Assembly: GCA_036867785.1 (NCBI GenBank)
Contig: CP145418.1
Location: 558,001-622,000 of the forward strand
Direction of reading: 5' to 3'
Length of the DNA stretch: 64,000 nt
Source: Plasmodiophora brassicae
Taxonomy: Eukaryota; Endomyxa: Phytomyxea; Phytomyxea; Plasmodiophorida
The notes under the pieces are model-generated. The model ran no database searches and was not told the DNA's origin. It saw only the letters and a program-made list of their open reading frames with translations. The first letter of the stretch is position 1; each line of letters starts with the position of its first letter. Positions 25,350-35,082 of the stretch are shown here, piece by piece. The translations under genes were made by a program, and so were the position numbers.

Positions 25350-26625
25350 ATGATGATCGTGTCGGCGTGGGTGCGCAGGCTGGCGCGGCCGACGGGCGCG
25401 TCGGTCAGGTACATAACGCCGTTCCTGGCGGGCAAGAAGGCGGAATGGGAGAAGAGCCCACTGCACGACGAGACGTCGCCGGAATATCGCGCCGAACTGG
25501 AGGCGCTCGTCGCCCAGTACGACAAGGAGCAGAGCGAGAAGAAGGTCAAGCAGCAGAAGGAACCGCCCATGCGTCGGACGGGGATTATTGCCCTGAAGGT
25601 TGGCATGATGGGCATGTACGATGCGTCTGGTGAAAAGCATCGTGCGTCAATCCAGTGCGAGAGTTCGTCAGACGTTCGTAGCTAATTTCTGTCTGGTCGA
25701 TAGCGGTGACGTTGCTTCATGTGGATAACTGCCATGTCCTGCAAGTTAAGTCTGAGCCGAATTCGCGTGGCCTTGTGGGGATTCAGATCGGGGCTGGCCA
25801 TCGCAAGCCGAAGAACTGCCCCAAGAGCATGATTGGGCATGCCGCAAAGGCGGGGTTGGAGCCGCACCGCAAGCTGGTAGGCAGTGTAGAACTCGGCCCC
25901 ATAGATGTGGTGCTCAAGTTTGTACACTGCTGCAGGTGGAATTTCCCGTGCATCCATCGGCGACACTGCCGACGGGGACACAGTTGAACGTGACGCATTT
26001 CGTCGCCGGGCAGCTCATCGACATCCAGGGCATTACAAACGGCAAAGGGTTTGCCGGAGCGATGAAGCGCTGGGGGTTCAAAGGGCAACGCGCCACGCAC
26101 GGGACGTCCATCTCGCACAGGTCGCTGGGTTCGACCGGCAACCGGCAAGATCCTGTGAGCACCGCCTACAACCGGTCGCTGGACGACGTTTCCTTCTGAT
26201 CGATTCTGGACAGGGTCGAACGTGGAAGGGAAAGAAAATGGCTGGTCATATGGGCTGCAAGAAGCGGACGCAGCAATGTGTCAAGGTGATGGTACTGCGA
26301 CAGTGCTGTGCTGGCATCCTTAACCAGTTGTTTCGTGGTAGATTCTGCGGATTGACCCCGAGAGGAACCTGATCTACGTCAGAGGCAGCATCCCTGGACG
26401 AAAGGGCAACTGGGTCACGATTCGCGATGCAGTGCGCAGACCGGTAGGTCCATGTCGATAGCTAGCTTTGCGCCACCGACTAAGCCGAGTTCACGTCGTT
26501 TCCAGAAACAGCTAGCAGGGTTGCCGATCCCTACAAACGCCCCGGAATCGCTGACTGCTGGCGAAACGTTCGCCCCGACTCAGTTCTTCGACGAATTCGC
26601 TCCGAAGGTTTCAACCTCGGGCTAA
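25350..26625 (+). CDS. Mitochondrial ribosomal protein L3 (uL3m)
   Basis: Large-subunit protein of the mitochondrial ribosome. Start [20 protein letters not shown], an amphipathic presequence. Conserved uL3 segments across exons: [101 protein letters not shown] (the loop near the peptidyl-transferase centre), [17 protein letters not shown]. Introns lie near 25635-25715, 25878-25935, 26154-26210, 26270-26350, 26441-26506. The C-terminus ends [11 protein letters not shown] with stop 26623-26625. The mitochondrial rather than cytosolic form follows from length and the bacterial-type sequence. Confidence 0.93.
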
Positions 26626-26731
26626 AGCGCCATTATAAACGGCCGTCCGGCAACTTAATGGACAACAACGATTGTAAACGTGGGTCGTCGCGGCGAAGGG
26701 TAACCAGCTGTTGAACTCGGTTTATTTAACT

Positions 26732-27808
26732 TTAGGAGCAGTGTACACGTTGGACGCTATGATACAGCTGCCATATCGCAACACAGAGAAGGATAATGAC
26801 GAGCAGGTCGCGACGATAGGCGATGGGGGCGATGACCTCCGGCGAACGCAGCGGATCGCTCGAGTCCGACCGCTTGCCCATGCGAATGTGTGCCGGCGCC
26901 TGGACACTTTCAGGGGAGCTTGCTCGCCACCTGCTCGACACGCTTCGAGAAATGCCTGCACTTCGAACCCGGCACGCCTCCAGGACGTCGATGACGTCCC
27001 GCATGGGTTCCGCGTTCGTCCGATCGGGAAGATGATTGCCAGTGACCCCGCCATCAGCCTCGAATACGCCTGCGGTGTCGTCCGTGCCTGAGTGCAATAC
27101 GTCATGGCTGACAACAGCAGTTTGCCAGACGTCGTCGCCTTCCGACGACGGTGGCGACGCTGATGTGTCGACGACCGAATCGTCGCTGCCGAAAGCGTCA
27201 TCATCAGAGCTGATCGACAGCGACGATGCCAGCAGCTGGTCGCCGACGATCAAGGAAACGTTCCTGGATACGGCGGTGCTCGCTGGTTTCATGTTGTCGT
27301 AGGAAGGAGTATCTTCGACATCAACCACACCTGGGCACTCATCGTCCTGCTCGTCGGCAGAAGGTAGAACAGGTCGCGAGGCCACCTCGCCAACCTCTAA
27401 TGACGCCGGTGGCTCGTCGACAACAGAGTCGCTGTCTGACGTCCCATTGTCTTCGTCGGTCTGTGCCTCTTCTTCGTCGTCGCCATGACGCTCATCGCTC
27501 GGCTGGCCGGTAACGACAACCTCAAGGTCGTCGCCGTGTGGACCCACGCCTAAATTGCTCGTGACGCCAGGCGATGCATTGGCAAGGCCGGCGACTTCGA
27601 CCACATCGTCCAGTTGCGGCGCCGCATCGTTTCGACGATTCTCCTCGTTGTCACGCTCAGCTGCCTCCAGGGGCGCTTCAGCAGATAGGCGCCGTATAAC
27701 GGATTGCACGACGCTGGCTAGTTGAGGGTTGGGCTCCAGGAGGCTGCGATTCGGTACAGCAACCGCTGCCTTCTCGGCTTTCTCCATGGTGAACAGGTTT
27801 AGATCCAT
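26732..27808 (-). CDS. Acidic protein with C-terminal membrane anchor, unknown
   Basis: Intronless 358-residue frame from MDLNLFTMEKAEKAA. The first 280 residues are Asp/Glu/Ser-rich and probably disordered (DDEEEAQTDEDNGTSDSDS). A basic region (SRSVSSRWRASS) precedes one hydrophobic span, DLLVIILLCVAIWQLYHSV, eight residues from the C-terminus: the layout of a tail-anchored protein. No domain is recognised. Confidence 0.6.
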   Translation of the reverse strand: MDLNLFTMEKAEKAAVAVPNRSLLEPNPQLASVVQSVIRRLSAEAPLEAAERDNEENRRNDAAPQLDDVVEVAGLANASPGVTSNLGVGPHGDDLEVVVTGQPSDERHGDDEEEAQTDEDNGTSDSDSVVDEPPASLEVGEVASRPVLPSADEQDDECPGVVDVEDTPSYDNMKPASTAVSRNVSLIVGDQLLASSLSISSDDDAFGSDDSVVDTSASPPSSEGDDVWQTAVVSHDVLHSGTDDTAGVFEADGGVTGNHLPDRTNAEPMRDVIDVLEACRVRSAGISRSVSSRWRASSPESVQAPAHIRMGKRSDSSDPLRSPEVIAPIAYRRDLLVIILLCVAIWQLYHSVQRVHCS

Positions 27809-28049
27809 TACAGCGGCCGGTGGTCACGAGCGGAGGGCGCGCGCGCGCCCCGTCCGCTTCTCCCTGCGCGTCTCTCTTATCACTGAGCGTGTCTCCGAAG
27901 ATGTGATTCCGCTCGGCCACGGCGACGGTGCCTGACCGACCCCAGGTGGATTAAGCCCTAGATTGTTCAATCCATGTCAACGTGTATGATGTTCTGTCGA
28001 CATCGCTTTAAGTGTGCCCGATTGGCACGCAGCATCGCGTAAGGCGGGA

Positions 28050-28879
28050 TCATAATTTCGTGCCGACCCTCTGCAGAAGCTGCTGCAGGATCTCGTTGAC
28101 GTTCTCGCCAGTCTTGCAGGAGGCGATCCAATGCGGCAGATTCCACATCTCGGTCTGAGAGCGCGGCGTCAGCCGGCGACTTGTGTGAACGAATACGTCC
28201 ATCGTGCCTACCTGGTGCTCCGCGTCCTGGACGTTGACCTTTATCGCCTCGTCCATGTCCGACTTCAGGCCGACGACGACGCCGATGCTAGATGGGAAGC
28301 ATCGCTGCATTTCGTTTCGCCAGTACGCGACCTGCATGAGCATCGATCAGCTATGAATGGACCGGTGCCTGGAATTCCACACATGGCGTACCTCGCGGAA
28401 CGACGCCTCGCTGGTTCGGTCGTATACAATCACGGCAACCTCGTCGAATGTAAGATTCGTCGAATACACGGCTGGCGGCTCGCTGCCTTACCTGCGTGTC
28501 ATCGTACAGATGTTGGACAACAGGCCGGAATCGCTCGTGGCCGCCACACGACCATATATTCAGCGATATGAATTCTCTGCCGATCAGAAGCAGGAGTCAG
28601 CGGGGCAGGCCAGGCCCAGGAACGCACTGCCATCCCCCACTCCTGGTACTGCGTCTCCTTGATGAACATTTCCGCGCCCAGGGTGGCAACGTGCTTCGGG
28701 CTGAAGTCCTCGTTGAGCAGCCTGCCACGGACGACCCGTCGATGTCAGCGAGCACGATCCGACATGGCACGCGCGTCGCCGTACTTGGAGACAAAGCTCG
28801 ACTTCCCCGAGCCGAACGACCCGACAACAATGACCTGCACCTGCCTTGCGCCCGTCTTCGACACGCGCGTCTTCAACAT
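28050..28879 (-). CDS. Divergent Rab-like small GTPase
   Basis: Start MLKTRVSKTGARQVQVIVVG at 28879. Five introns of about 50-70 nt are removed to give one G domain: G1 GSFGSGKSSF, LLNEDFSPKHVATLGAEMFI (switch I region), LNIWSCGGHERFRPV (G3), VAVIVYDRTSEASFRE, VVVGLKSDMDEAI (G4), WIASCKTGENVNEI (G5). G3 replaces the usual WDTAGQE by WSCGGHE and G4 has LKSD instead of NKxD. The protein ends LLQRVGTKL with no cysteine, so it lacks prenylation. This pattern fits RabL/IFT-type or other atypical Rab-like proteins rather than a trafficking Rab. Each exon joins in frame, so the gene looks intact. Confidence 0.82.
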
Positions 28880-29037
28880 TGACACGCGCTGATCGGCGAC
28901 GAATAACGACAGGACGACTCGACGGTCGCCACCGTACGGTACGTTGATCGCGCCAACCTATCGCCCGACACAGTTGGCCACATGGGGGACGTGCTGTCTG
29001 TATTGCAGAAGCGCATAGGGATGTGCCGGACCGTGCC

Positions 29038-29577
29038 CTATACGGCCTTCTTGCCCTGCGTCAAGACCCGAACGATGGCGCCGATACCGTTACGCTCAAC
29101 GATCTTCGCATGCCACTTCAGCCACGACGCCGCACCCTCACCAATCGCAAACCCTCGATAGATGTACTTCAGGAGCATATCCTTTGAGAGCAAGGCCCGT
29201 TAACGATAGACACAGCGCCGCGTGAAGGACGTGCCCAGACCTGTTCCTCCAGGGACAATTCCGCGATCTGCTTGTCGATATCGTCGTCCTTGATGGCATT
29301 CATACAATCTAAAACCGCGTCACGTGCCAGGTCCTTCGCGACCTGGCAGAAATTAACAGGCGGGTCCGACAGCGCATGGACGAGCGCCTTGCTGGCGTTC
29401 GCCCTGGTGTGCGCGCGTCCTGGTCAGCAAGCAGGCAACCCCAGCGACAGGCGCGCGACGCCCCTACTTCAGCAGCTCCTTCGTATCGGCGACCTTGGCC
29501 TCGACGTGGTCCAGCCCCTCCGTCCCGCCGGTGCTGACGAACACGACGCCCTGGTCGTCGTTGTCATCGTCGGCCAT
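29038..29577 (-). CDS. Arp2/3 complex subunit 5 (ARPC5, p16)
   Basis: Smallest subunit of the actin-nucleating Arp2/3 complex. Start MADDDNDDQGVVFVSTGG at 29577. After an intron at about 29426-29474 comes NASKALVHALSDPPVNF, DLARDAVLDCMNAIKDDDID KQIAEL. A further intron at about 29177-29250 (gtctgg..tcaaag) leads to MLLKYIYRGFAIGEGAASWL KWH and the terminal GIGAIVRVLTQGKKAV, which is the diagnostic ARPC5 ending (GxGxIVRVL..(R/G)KxV). Length about 150 residues is normal. Presence implies branched-actin motility or endocytosis. Confidence 0.93.
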
Positions 29578-30015
29578 GGCGGCGGCGCACTTTAAAGAAT
29601 GGACTGTCGCTCGCTGCCCACACTGCCACTGGCGCCGAGTTGGGGGGCCTGGGGGCCGGGCCCCGTTTTTGGCGCACCTGGCCCTCGACTCGTCCACACA
29701 ATCGGTACTGCATCGCTCCGAGTGTACGTTTCGTAGTGTGGTGGGTGCATCTGCAACGTGACATTATCGCCTATTCTGTTTCGCCGAACGCAATGACCTG
29801 GTAGGGACACACACCACAACCGTCGTCATGATTGAATATCGGTGCCAGTATCGGGCGCTAGTGTGTGCGTTTATGACGACGACGGGCAATGGGTCTTAAG
29901 TATCTAGATCGACCGGCGATACTCTGCTCGTCGAGGTAGTCGTCGTCGTCGTCGTCGTCGCTGCCATCGGCGTTGCTGTCGACGGCGATCGCGTCAAGGT
30001 AGGAGCGGATTCGCC
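29578..30015. other. Intergenic stretch with GTC trinucleotide run
   Basis: About 440 bases. It holds a (GTC)n run at about 29935-29970, and otherwise nothing I can identify. The run lies 3' of the CSPP1-like gene, which is on the minus strand. Confidence 0.45.
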
Positions 30016-33000
30016 TCAGTGGGTCGTCATCCACTGCCCCGACAGCCTGGTCGACAAACGAGTAAGATGGTGCATGAGTCCTTTGCCCGCCCCCCGAACC
30101 TTCAATGTGCGAAGACGTCGATCGTTCTTGACGAGAAATCGTTCCACTGGTTGCCTGACATCCATGCCGGTCCCTTGAGCGGGAGACGCGCAGGTACGCG
30201 CCTGGACGTCGACGTTCTCATCAGATTCCCCTAGACCGCTGCTCGCCACCGAGGAGTAGGCCTCTTCGTCGTCGTCGTCGTATTCAGGATCCGTTGTCGG
30301 CAGGTCGCAGTCGGGTGCAGACGACGATCGCTGCGACTCTGCAGACAGCGGCCTAGCCAGCGGCGGGGGCGACGCCCTGGTAGGGTAAACGAACTGGCTC
30401 GTCGACGCCAGCGACTGGTCGACGCGAACCGCTCCACCACTGTGCAGCCAGGAAGGCATCCTAATAGGACCGCCAGTCTTGACGGGAACCTGCTCGGGTT
30501 GTGGAGGCAGTGCCCGGGTAATCGCATCAAGGTGATGGTCGATCCGATCCGGAACGATGTCGGGCTTCGGATCCTCCCCAGGAGCAACCGACGGCGCTGG
30601 TTTCGACATGCTGACCAGCTCCTTCACCTTCTCGTGCTCCTGCTGGATCAGGCTCAGCCCCTGCTTCAGGTGCTCGTCGATGGCGTCCTGTCGTGACAGC
30701 AGCGTGTCCGCCATCGATCGCATTTCCTCGAGCAACTTCCTCTCCTCATCGCCTCGTCCCCCATCTGCCTCCTGCCGCACGCTCCGCCCACCCTCAACAC
30801 TCTGACGATTAATGGATCCCCTTCGCGTCGCTGGCGAGCCATCCACGACGTCCACGCTTCGACGGCTTTCACCCAACGTGGGACGCCTCTCTGGCTCCGG
30901 CTCCACTGAAGGCTTTCGTTCTAGCGAACGTTGGCCCTCCAGCATCGAAGAGCGACGACGTTCCGAAGACGATTGCCGCCTTTCAGCCAGGTCTTCTTCC
31001 TGCTTCCTGGCGTCTTCCTGCTGTTGCTTGAGCAGCTGTCTCTGGCGTTCACGCTCCTCGTTCTCCTTGTGCCTGGCGGCGAGGGCGGCCGCCCTGGCGT
31101 CGTCCTCGGCCTGTTTCTGCAGGCGCAGCTCCTCGGTCTCTCTGTTGAGTCGAATGACCCAGTTGGCTTCCTCCTCGAGCTCGATCTCCTTCTGCCTCTG
31201 CCGTTGCCTGGCCTTCTCCTCCATCTGCTGCAGCAGCTGCGACCGGTACTCGCTCTCCTTCGCCCGTCTCTCATTCACCGACGCCTTCTTCTCCGTCATC
31301 GCTTCCGGCGGGGCCGGCGACACCGAACGCGCGTCGCTCACCGGTTGCTGCTGCTGATGCCTCGTCATCACTTGCTGCGCCAGATCAGCAGCATACTGCC
31401 TTCGCCTGGCGACCTGGCCAGACGACGATCGTTCCCCTCGGCCATGCAACGGGTCCGGTCTCGTCATCCGCCCATCGTCGTCGTCGTCGTCATCGCGATG
31501 CCGCCCACGACGGCCCTTCCGGTTCTGCTGGTCCTTGATCTGCTCTTGCAGGGCACGAGCGTACTCTCGTTTACGTGCCAGATCGTCGCTGGCCGTGCGC
31601 TCGCCTTGCCCGAGGACGGCAATGGTCCCTGGGGCGCCATCGGCACCGGCCGCCGGGGACACTGATCGTTTCCGCGCGCCACCTCCACCGCCATCCCCCT
31701 GCCGTTCGATCTGACGTTGAAGGTCGAGCGTGTACCGGCGTTTGCGCTTGGCGTCGCCTGAGGCGGTCCGTTCGCCGATACCCGCTAGCGGCGACCGGTT
31801 CTCTGCATCGAGATCAGGCTGGGGCCGTCCTGCACCCGCACCATGCCGCCGTTGGATCTGCTCCTCCAGCGCCCGCGCGTACTCCCGTTTCCGCTCGGTG
31901 TCGGTGATCGCGTTACGTTGCGACCCGCCTAGCAGAGGCGACTCGGCGATCGGTGCCGCCGCCGCAGCCGCCGCCGCCCGCCTCGGGGAACGCGATTGGC
32001 CGCGCTGTCCAATCTGCTCGTCGAGTGCCCGGGCGTACGCTCGTTGTCGCTCAGGGTCCTTGGTGGGGCGGGTCTCTGACCCGCCGAGCAGGGGCGAGGT
32101 TGGCGCCGCCGCTCGCCTGGGGGAACCCGACCGATCGCGTTGCCGCATCTGCTCCTCGAGTGCTCGGGCGTACTCCCGCTGGCGTTCGGCGTCGAACGTC
32201 GGGTTAGGCTGCGACCCGATCGGAACAGACGACTCGGCGAGTGGCGCGGGCGCCGTCCTCCTCGGGGAACGCGACTGACCGCGCCGTTGCATCTGCTCGT
32301 CGAGAACGCGAGCGTACTCGTGCTTGCGCTCGGCACGTCGTGCTGGTGACATAGACGGCTGCTGTCGAAACGCCACCTGGTCATGTGGCACTCGATCGCC
32401 GGGTGGTTCAGGTGACGGCGTTAACGACGTCGCCGGTGCCGGCTGTCGGATCCGGGGCGAACGCATCGCGTCCTGATGATCGGTGCTGAAATCTGGCGAT
32501 ATCGTAGGCAGCGGCTCCGTTGCCGGGTGAAGATCGCTGGCGGCCGACCAGTACTCGTCGGCATCGGCAGGGTCCGGTACCACGTCCCGATGTCGATCGC
32601 GTTCCATACGTTCCCGCTCCAGTTTCTGGATGTAGGCGGCGCGCTGCAATGCCTTGTCGCGTTGCACGCGAGACAGAAAGTCCTCCTGACGCTGCCGGAT
32701 TCGCTGATCTCGTGCGCTCTCGTAGCGCGGCACCGGCGGAAGAGCAACACTTGGGCCGGTTCCGAATACGGATGATGGCCCTGGGGCGGCGCCAGGGGTC
32801 GGTGTAGACGGGGCCGGCCTCATGGCAGCACGAATCGGCATTGGCGGCGGCGATACGTCCGGGCGCTTGTGCAGGAGCGACTGGTTCCTCTCCAGCAGTT
32901 GATCCAGGTCTTCCTGGCCGACCGCCTCCGACACGTCGTGAAGGACATCGGGCGCCGCCGACGACATCCCATAGTTCTTGTAATGTTCGATCAGCTGCCT

Positions 33001-33276
33001 GCGTTCTTCTTCGGCCTCGCGTTCCTGTGCGCAAGGCGGCGTCAACTTTGCTGGACGGGGAACGCCCATCGACACCCGACGTACTCTTCGCTGTCGATGA
33101 GCGGCGATCTCCTGTTCGTGCTCGGCGCGGGCCCGCTCCTGCTGTTGCCTCAACCTGCAACGGGCGCGTGTGAACTGGCTGCTTCTGGCATGCCATCGTC
33201 CGTCATCGGCGAACCTTTGCCCGCGCCAGTTTGTCGGCGCCGATTCGCCAACCTTGCTGGCCACCTGGCGGCTCAT
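30016..33276 (-). CDS. Large coiled-coil repeat protein, CSPP1-like
   Basis: A 1.1-kb-residue frame with likely start MSRQVASKVGESAP near 33276. The N-terminal third is polar, with RQLIEHYKNYGMSS. The centre has seven or eight degenerate repeats of the type KREYARALEEQIxQR followed by SRSPRRA (for example HEYARVLDEQMQRRGQSRSP, QREYARALEEQMRQRD, QRAYARALDEQIGQRGQSRSP, KREYARALQEQIKDQQ, YRSQLLQQMEEKARQ). A long charged helix follows (EANWVIRLNRETEELRLQKQ). The K-x-YAxxLxxQI repeat resembles microtubule/centrosome proteins of the CSPP1 type, so a role at centrosomes or basal bodies is possible. A 60-nt intron with gtacgt..gcacag ends lies at 33025-33084; it is a multiple of three without a stop, so it may be spliced or retained. 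Confidence 0.65.
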   Translation of the reverse strand: MSRQVASKVGESAPTNWRGQRFADDGRWHARSSQFTRARCRLRQQQERARAEHEQEIAAHRQRRVRRVSMGVPRPAKLTPPCAQEREAEEERRQLIEHYKNYGMSSAAPDVLHDVSEAVGQEDLDQLLERNQSLLHKRPDVSPPPMPIRAAMRPAPSTPTPGAAPGPSSVFGTGPSVALPPVPRYESARDQRIRQRQEDFLSRVQRDKALQRAAYIQKLERERMERDRHRDVVPDPADADEYWSAASDLHPATEPLPTISPDFSTDHQDAMRSPRIRQPAPATSLTPSPEPPGDRVPHDQVAFRQQPSMSPARRAERKHEYARVLDEQMQRRGQSRSPRRTAPAPLAESSVPIGSQPNPTFDAERQREYARALEEQMRQRDRSGSPRRAAAPTSPLLGGSETRPTKDPERQRAYARALDEQIGQRGQSRSPRRAAAAAAAAPIAESPLLGGSQRNAITDTERKREYARALEEQIQRRHGAGAGRPQPDLDAENRSPLAGIGERTASGDAKRKRRYTLDLQRQIERQGDGGGGGARKRSVSPAAGADGAPGTIAVLGQGERTASDDLARKREYARALQEQIKDQQNRKGRRGRHRDDDDDDDGRMTRPDPLHGRGERSSSGQVARRRQYAADLAQQVMTRHQQQQPVSDARSVSPAPPEAMTEKKASVNERRAKESEYRSQLLQQMEEKARQRQRQKEIELEEEANWVIRLNRETEELRLQKQAEDDARAAALAARHKENEERERQRQLLKQQQEDARKQEEDLAERRQSSSERRRSSMLEGQRSLERKPSVEPEPERRPTLGESRRSVDVVDGSPATRRGSINRQSVEGGRSVRQEADGGRGDEERKLLEEMRSMADTLLSRQDAIDEHLKQGLSLIQQEHEKVKELVSMSKPAPSVAPGEDPKPDIVPDRIDHHLDAITRALPPQPEQVPVKTGGPIRMPSWLHSGGAVRVDQSLASTSQFVYPTRASPPPLARPLSAESQRSSSAPDCDLPTTDPEYDDDDEEAYSSVASSGLGESDENVDVQARTCASPAQGTGMDVRQPVERFLVKNDRRLRTLKVRGAGKGLMHHLTRLSTRLSGQWMTTH

Positions 33277-33388
33277 GGCGACCTGCACCACGACGCTTCG
33301 ATGGCCTCGGCACCCAGTCACTGACCGGGCTCGTTGCCACCAACTACGTAGTACATAAAGCGAGATGTTTATACATGGCCAGCGCTAC

Positions 33389-34756
33389 CTAACTAACATG
33401 GACGTGATCCATCTGGGCGGCCACCGCGTCAATCGCCGAATCGTCTTCCGCTTCGGGTTCGTCGGCGTCTCCGTCGCTTTCGGCTTCCTCCTCCTCGTCA
33501 TAGTCCTCGTCGTTCATGTCCATGTCGCCCAGGACGCAGCCAGCAGGTAGCGAATCCGTCAGGGCCGTCAGGCCATCCGCACTGATCAGGTTGCCGTTCA
33601 GCTCGAGCCGCTCCAGCGATTCGGGAAGCTTGCCGGCCATGCGGCACGCCCCCGACTGTGCGATCTCGTTGACGGACAGGTCCAGCAATTGCAGACGGGT
33701 GCACTCGCGAATCGCATCGGCGAGGCGAGCGGCACCTTCACTGCCGAGCTCGTTCTCGGCCAGTTTCAGCTCGACGAGCGTCTCCGAAAGCGACACGATC
33801 AGTTTGGCGAGCGGCACCGATCCCTCGGCCGTGATCTCATTGCACGACAGGTCCAGGTGAGAGATTGGCGCTCGCGATTCCAGCAGCGCGCTGCAGATGG
33901 CTTCAACGCCTTCGTCGCCGGCTGCCGTCGCCCCCAGGTTCAGATGCGTCAGCGACGATTGGGAACGCAGCGCCTTGGCGACATGAGCAATGCCTTCAGG
34001 TAGCAGGCTGTTGTCGGCCAGATCCAAACGATGCAGTTGGGCGCCAGACTGCACGATCGCATCGGCGATGTGCTGTGCACCTTCGGCGCCGACCCGAGTC
34101 GACGAGAAGCGCAGGTCGGTCAGGTCGGGGGATAACCTCAGCAGATGTGACAGCTCGCGAGCGCCAGCGGATTCGAGCAGGTTGTTGAACGTGTGGAATC
34201 GTCGGAGGACGGTAGTCGCTGCGCCGACGCCATCGGCGTCACCGCCCGTCATCAGGACAGAGATTTGCAGGGCGGCCCGCTGCTCCAGGCCATTGTTGTT
34301 GATCTGCAGATGCTGGAGTGTCCGTCGCGACGCGAGGATTAGCGGAGCGATGGCGTCGATGCCCTTCAAGCCCAGCGCGTTGTCCGACAGGTCAAGTGTA
34401 TGGATCGTGGGCCCATGTGGGACGAGCGCCTCCGCCAGACACGCCAGCACCAGTTTGGCTTCCTGTTCGGGTCGGGACGCGATAACGTCGGACAGGTCGG
34501 CATGCTCTATGCGCCCAGACGGGACACGCCCCAGCCCATGCGTACAAATGTGCTGAGCGCCGTCAAGCGTCAACGACTTGCCCGACAGGCGCACGTGGAC
34601 GACCTCGTCCCAGTCGACGGTCGCCCGCGACAGGAGCTCCGCCGCACGCGCCTCATTGACAACCTCCCGCAGCGAATGCTGCGCCCCGATGTCGAACAGC
34701 CCCGGCGCCGACGCCGTCGCTTTCTTCGGTGGCACACGATCAACCGCCTGCGTCAT
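33389..34756 (-). CDS. Ran GTPase-activating protein (RanGAP)
   Basis: Activates GTP hydrolysis by Ran on the cytoplasmic side of the nuclear pore. Start MTQAVDRVPPKKAT at 34756 (in-frame alternative at 34870). The product is an LRR solenoid: HADLSDVIASRPEQEAKLVL and LDLSDNALGLKGIDAIAPLI match the most conserved RanGAP region, followed by FHTFNNLLESAGARELSHLL, LRFSSTRVGAEGAQHIADAI, LDLADNSLLPEGI, LDLSCNEITAEGSVPLAKLI, LKLAENELGSEGAARLADAI and LELNGNLISADGL. The acidic tail (EDYDEEEEAESDGDADEPE) after the LRRs is a RanGAP hallmark. No intron. There is no obvious plant WPP domain. Confidence 0.94.
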   Translation of the reverse strand: MTQAVDRVPPKKATASAPGLFDIGAQHSLREVVNEARAAELLSRATVDWDEVVHVRLSGKSLTLDGAQHICTHGLGRVPSGRIEHADLSDVIASRPEQEAKLVLACLAEALVPHGPTIHTLDLSDNALGLKGIDAIAPLILASRRTLQHLQINNNGLEQRAALQISVLMTGGDADGVGAATTVLRRFHTFNNLLESAGARELSHLLRLSPDLTDLRFSSTRVGAEGAQHIADAIVQSGAQLHRLDLADNSLLPEGIAHVAKALRSQSSLTHLNLGATAAGDEGVEAICSALLESRAPISHLDLSCNEITAEGSVPLAKLIVSLSETLVELKLAENELGSEGAARLADAIRECTRLQLLDLSVNEIAQSGACRMAGKLPESLERLELNGNLISADGLTALTDSLPAGCVLGDMDMNDEDYDEEEEAESDGDADEPEAEDDSAIDAVAAQMDHVHVS

Positions 34757-35082
34757 CCTGCCCAATGGGACCGGCGGCACACGTGTGCGTGTGTGTGTGT
34801 ATGTGGGGCGACTTGCTGACGGCTCCCGTACTCCTGCGGACTCCGCCACGGACTGCCGGTTTCGCGACAAGCGGGTAGAAACACAAATAGAGGACCGATC
34901 ATCAGGGACAGCGAAATATCGATCCTGAACGTGACATGGCCCGTCGTGTTCGATGTTCAGGTTGCACTGTGTGGGGACGGGTGCAGCCCTAGCAGGGGAT
35001 CGTCACAACGGAGCTGTGCCGACGACTGCCGTTACAGTGGCGGTCGGGCGCGGCGGCCAGGGTCGTCGCCCATCGACCAGGG
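34757..35082. promoter_or_regulatory. Probable bidirectional promoter region
   Basis: About 325 bases separate the divergent RanGAP and YbjN-kinase start codons. A short GT-rich run occurs at 34784-34806. No motif is recognised, so the regulatory role is inferred from position alone. Confidence 0.3.
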
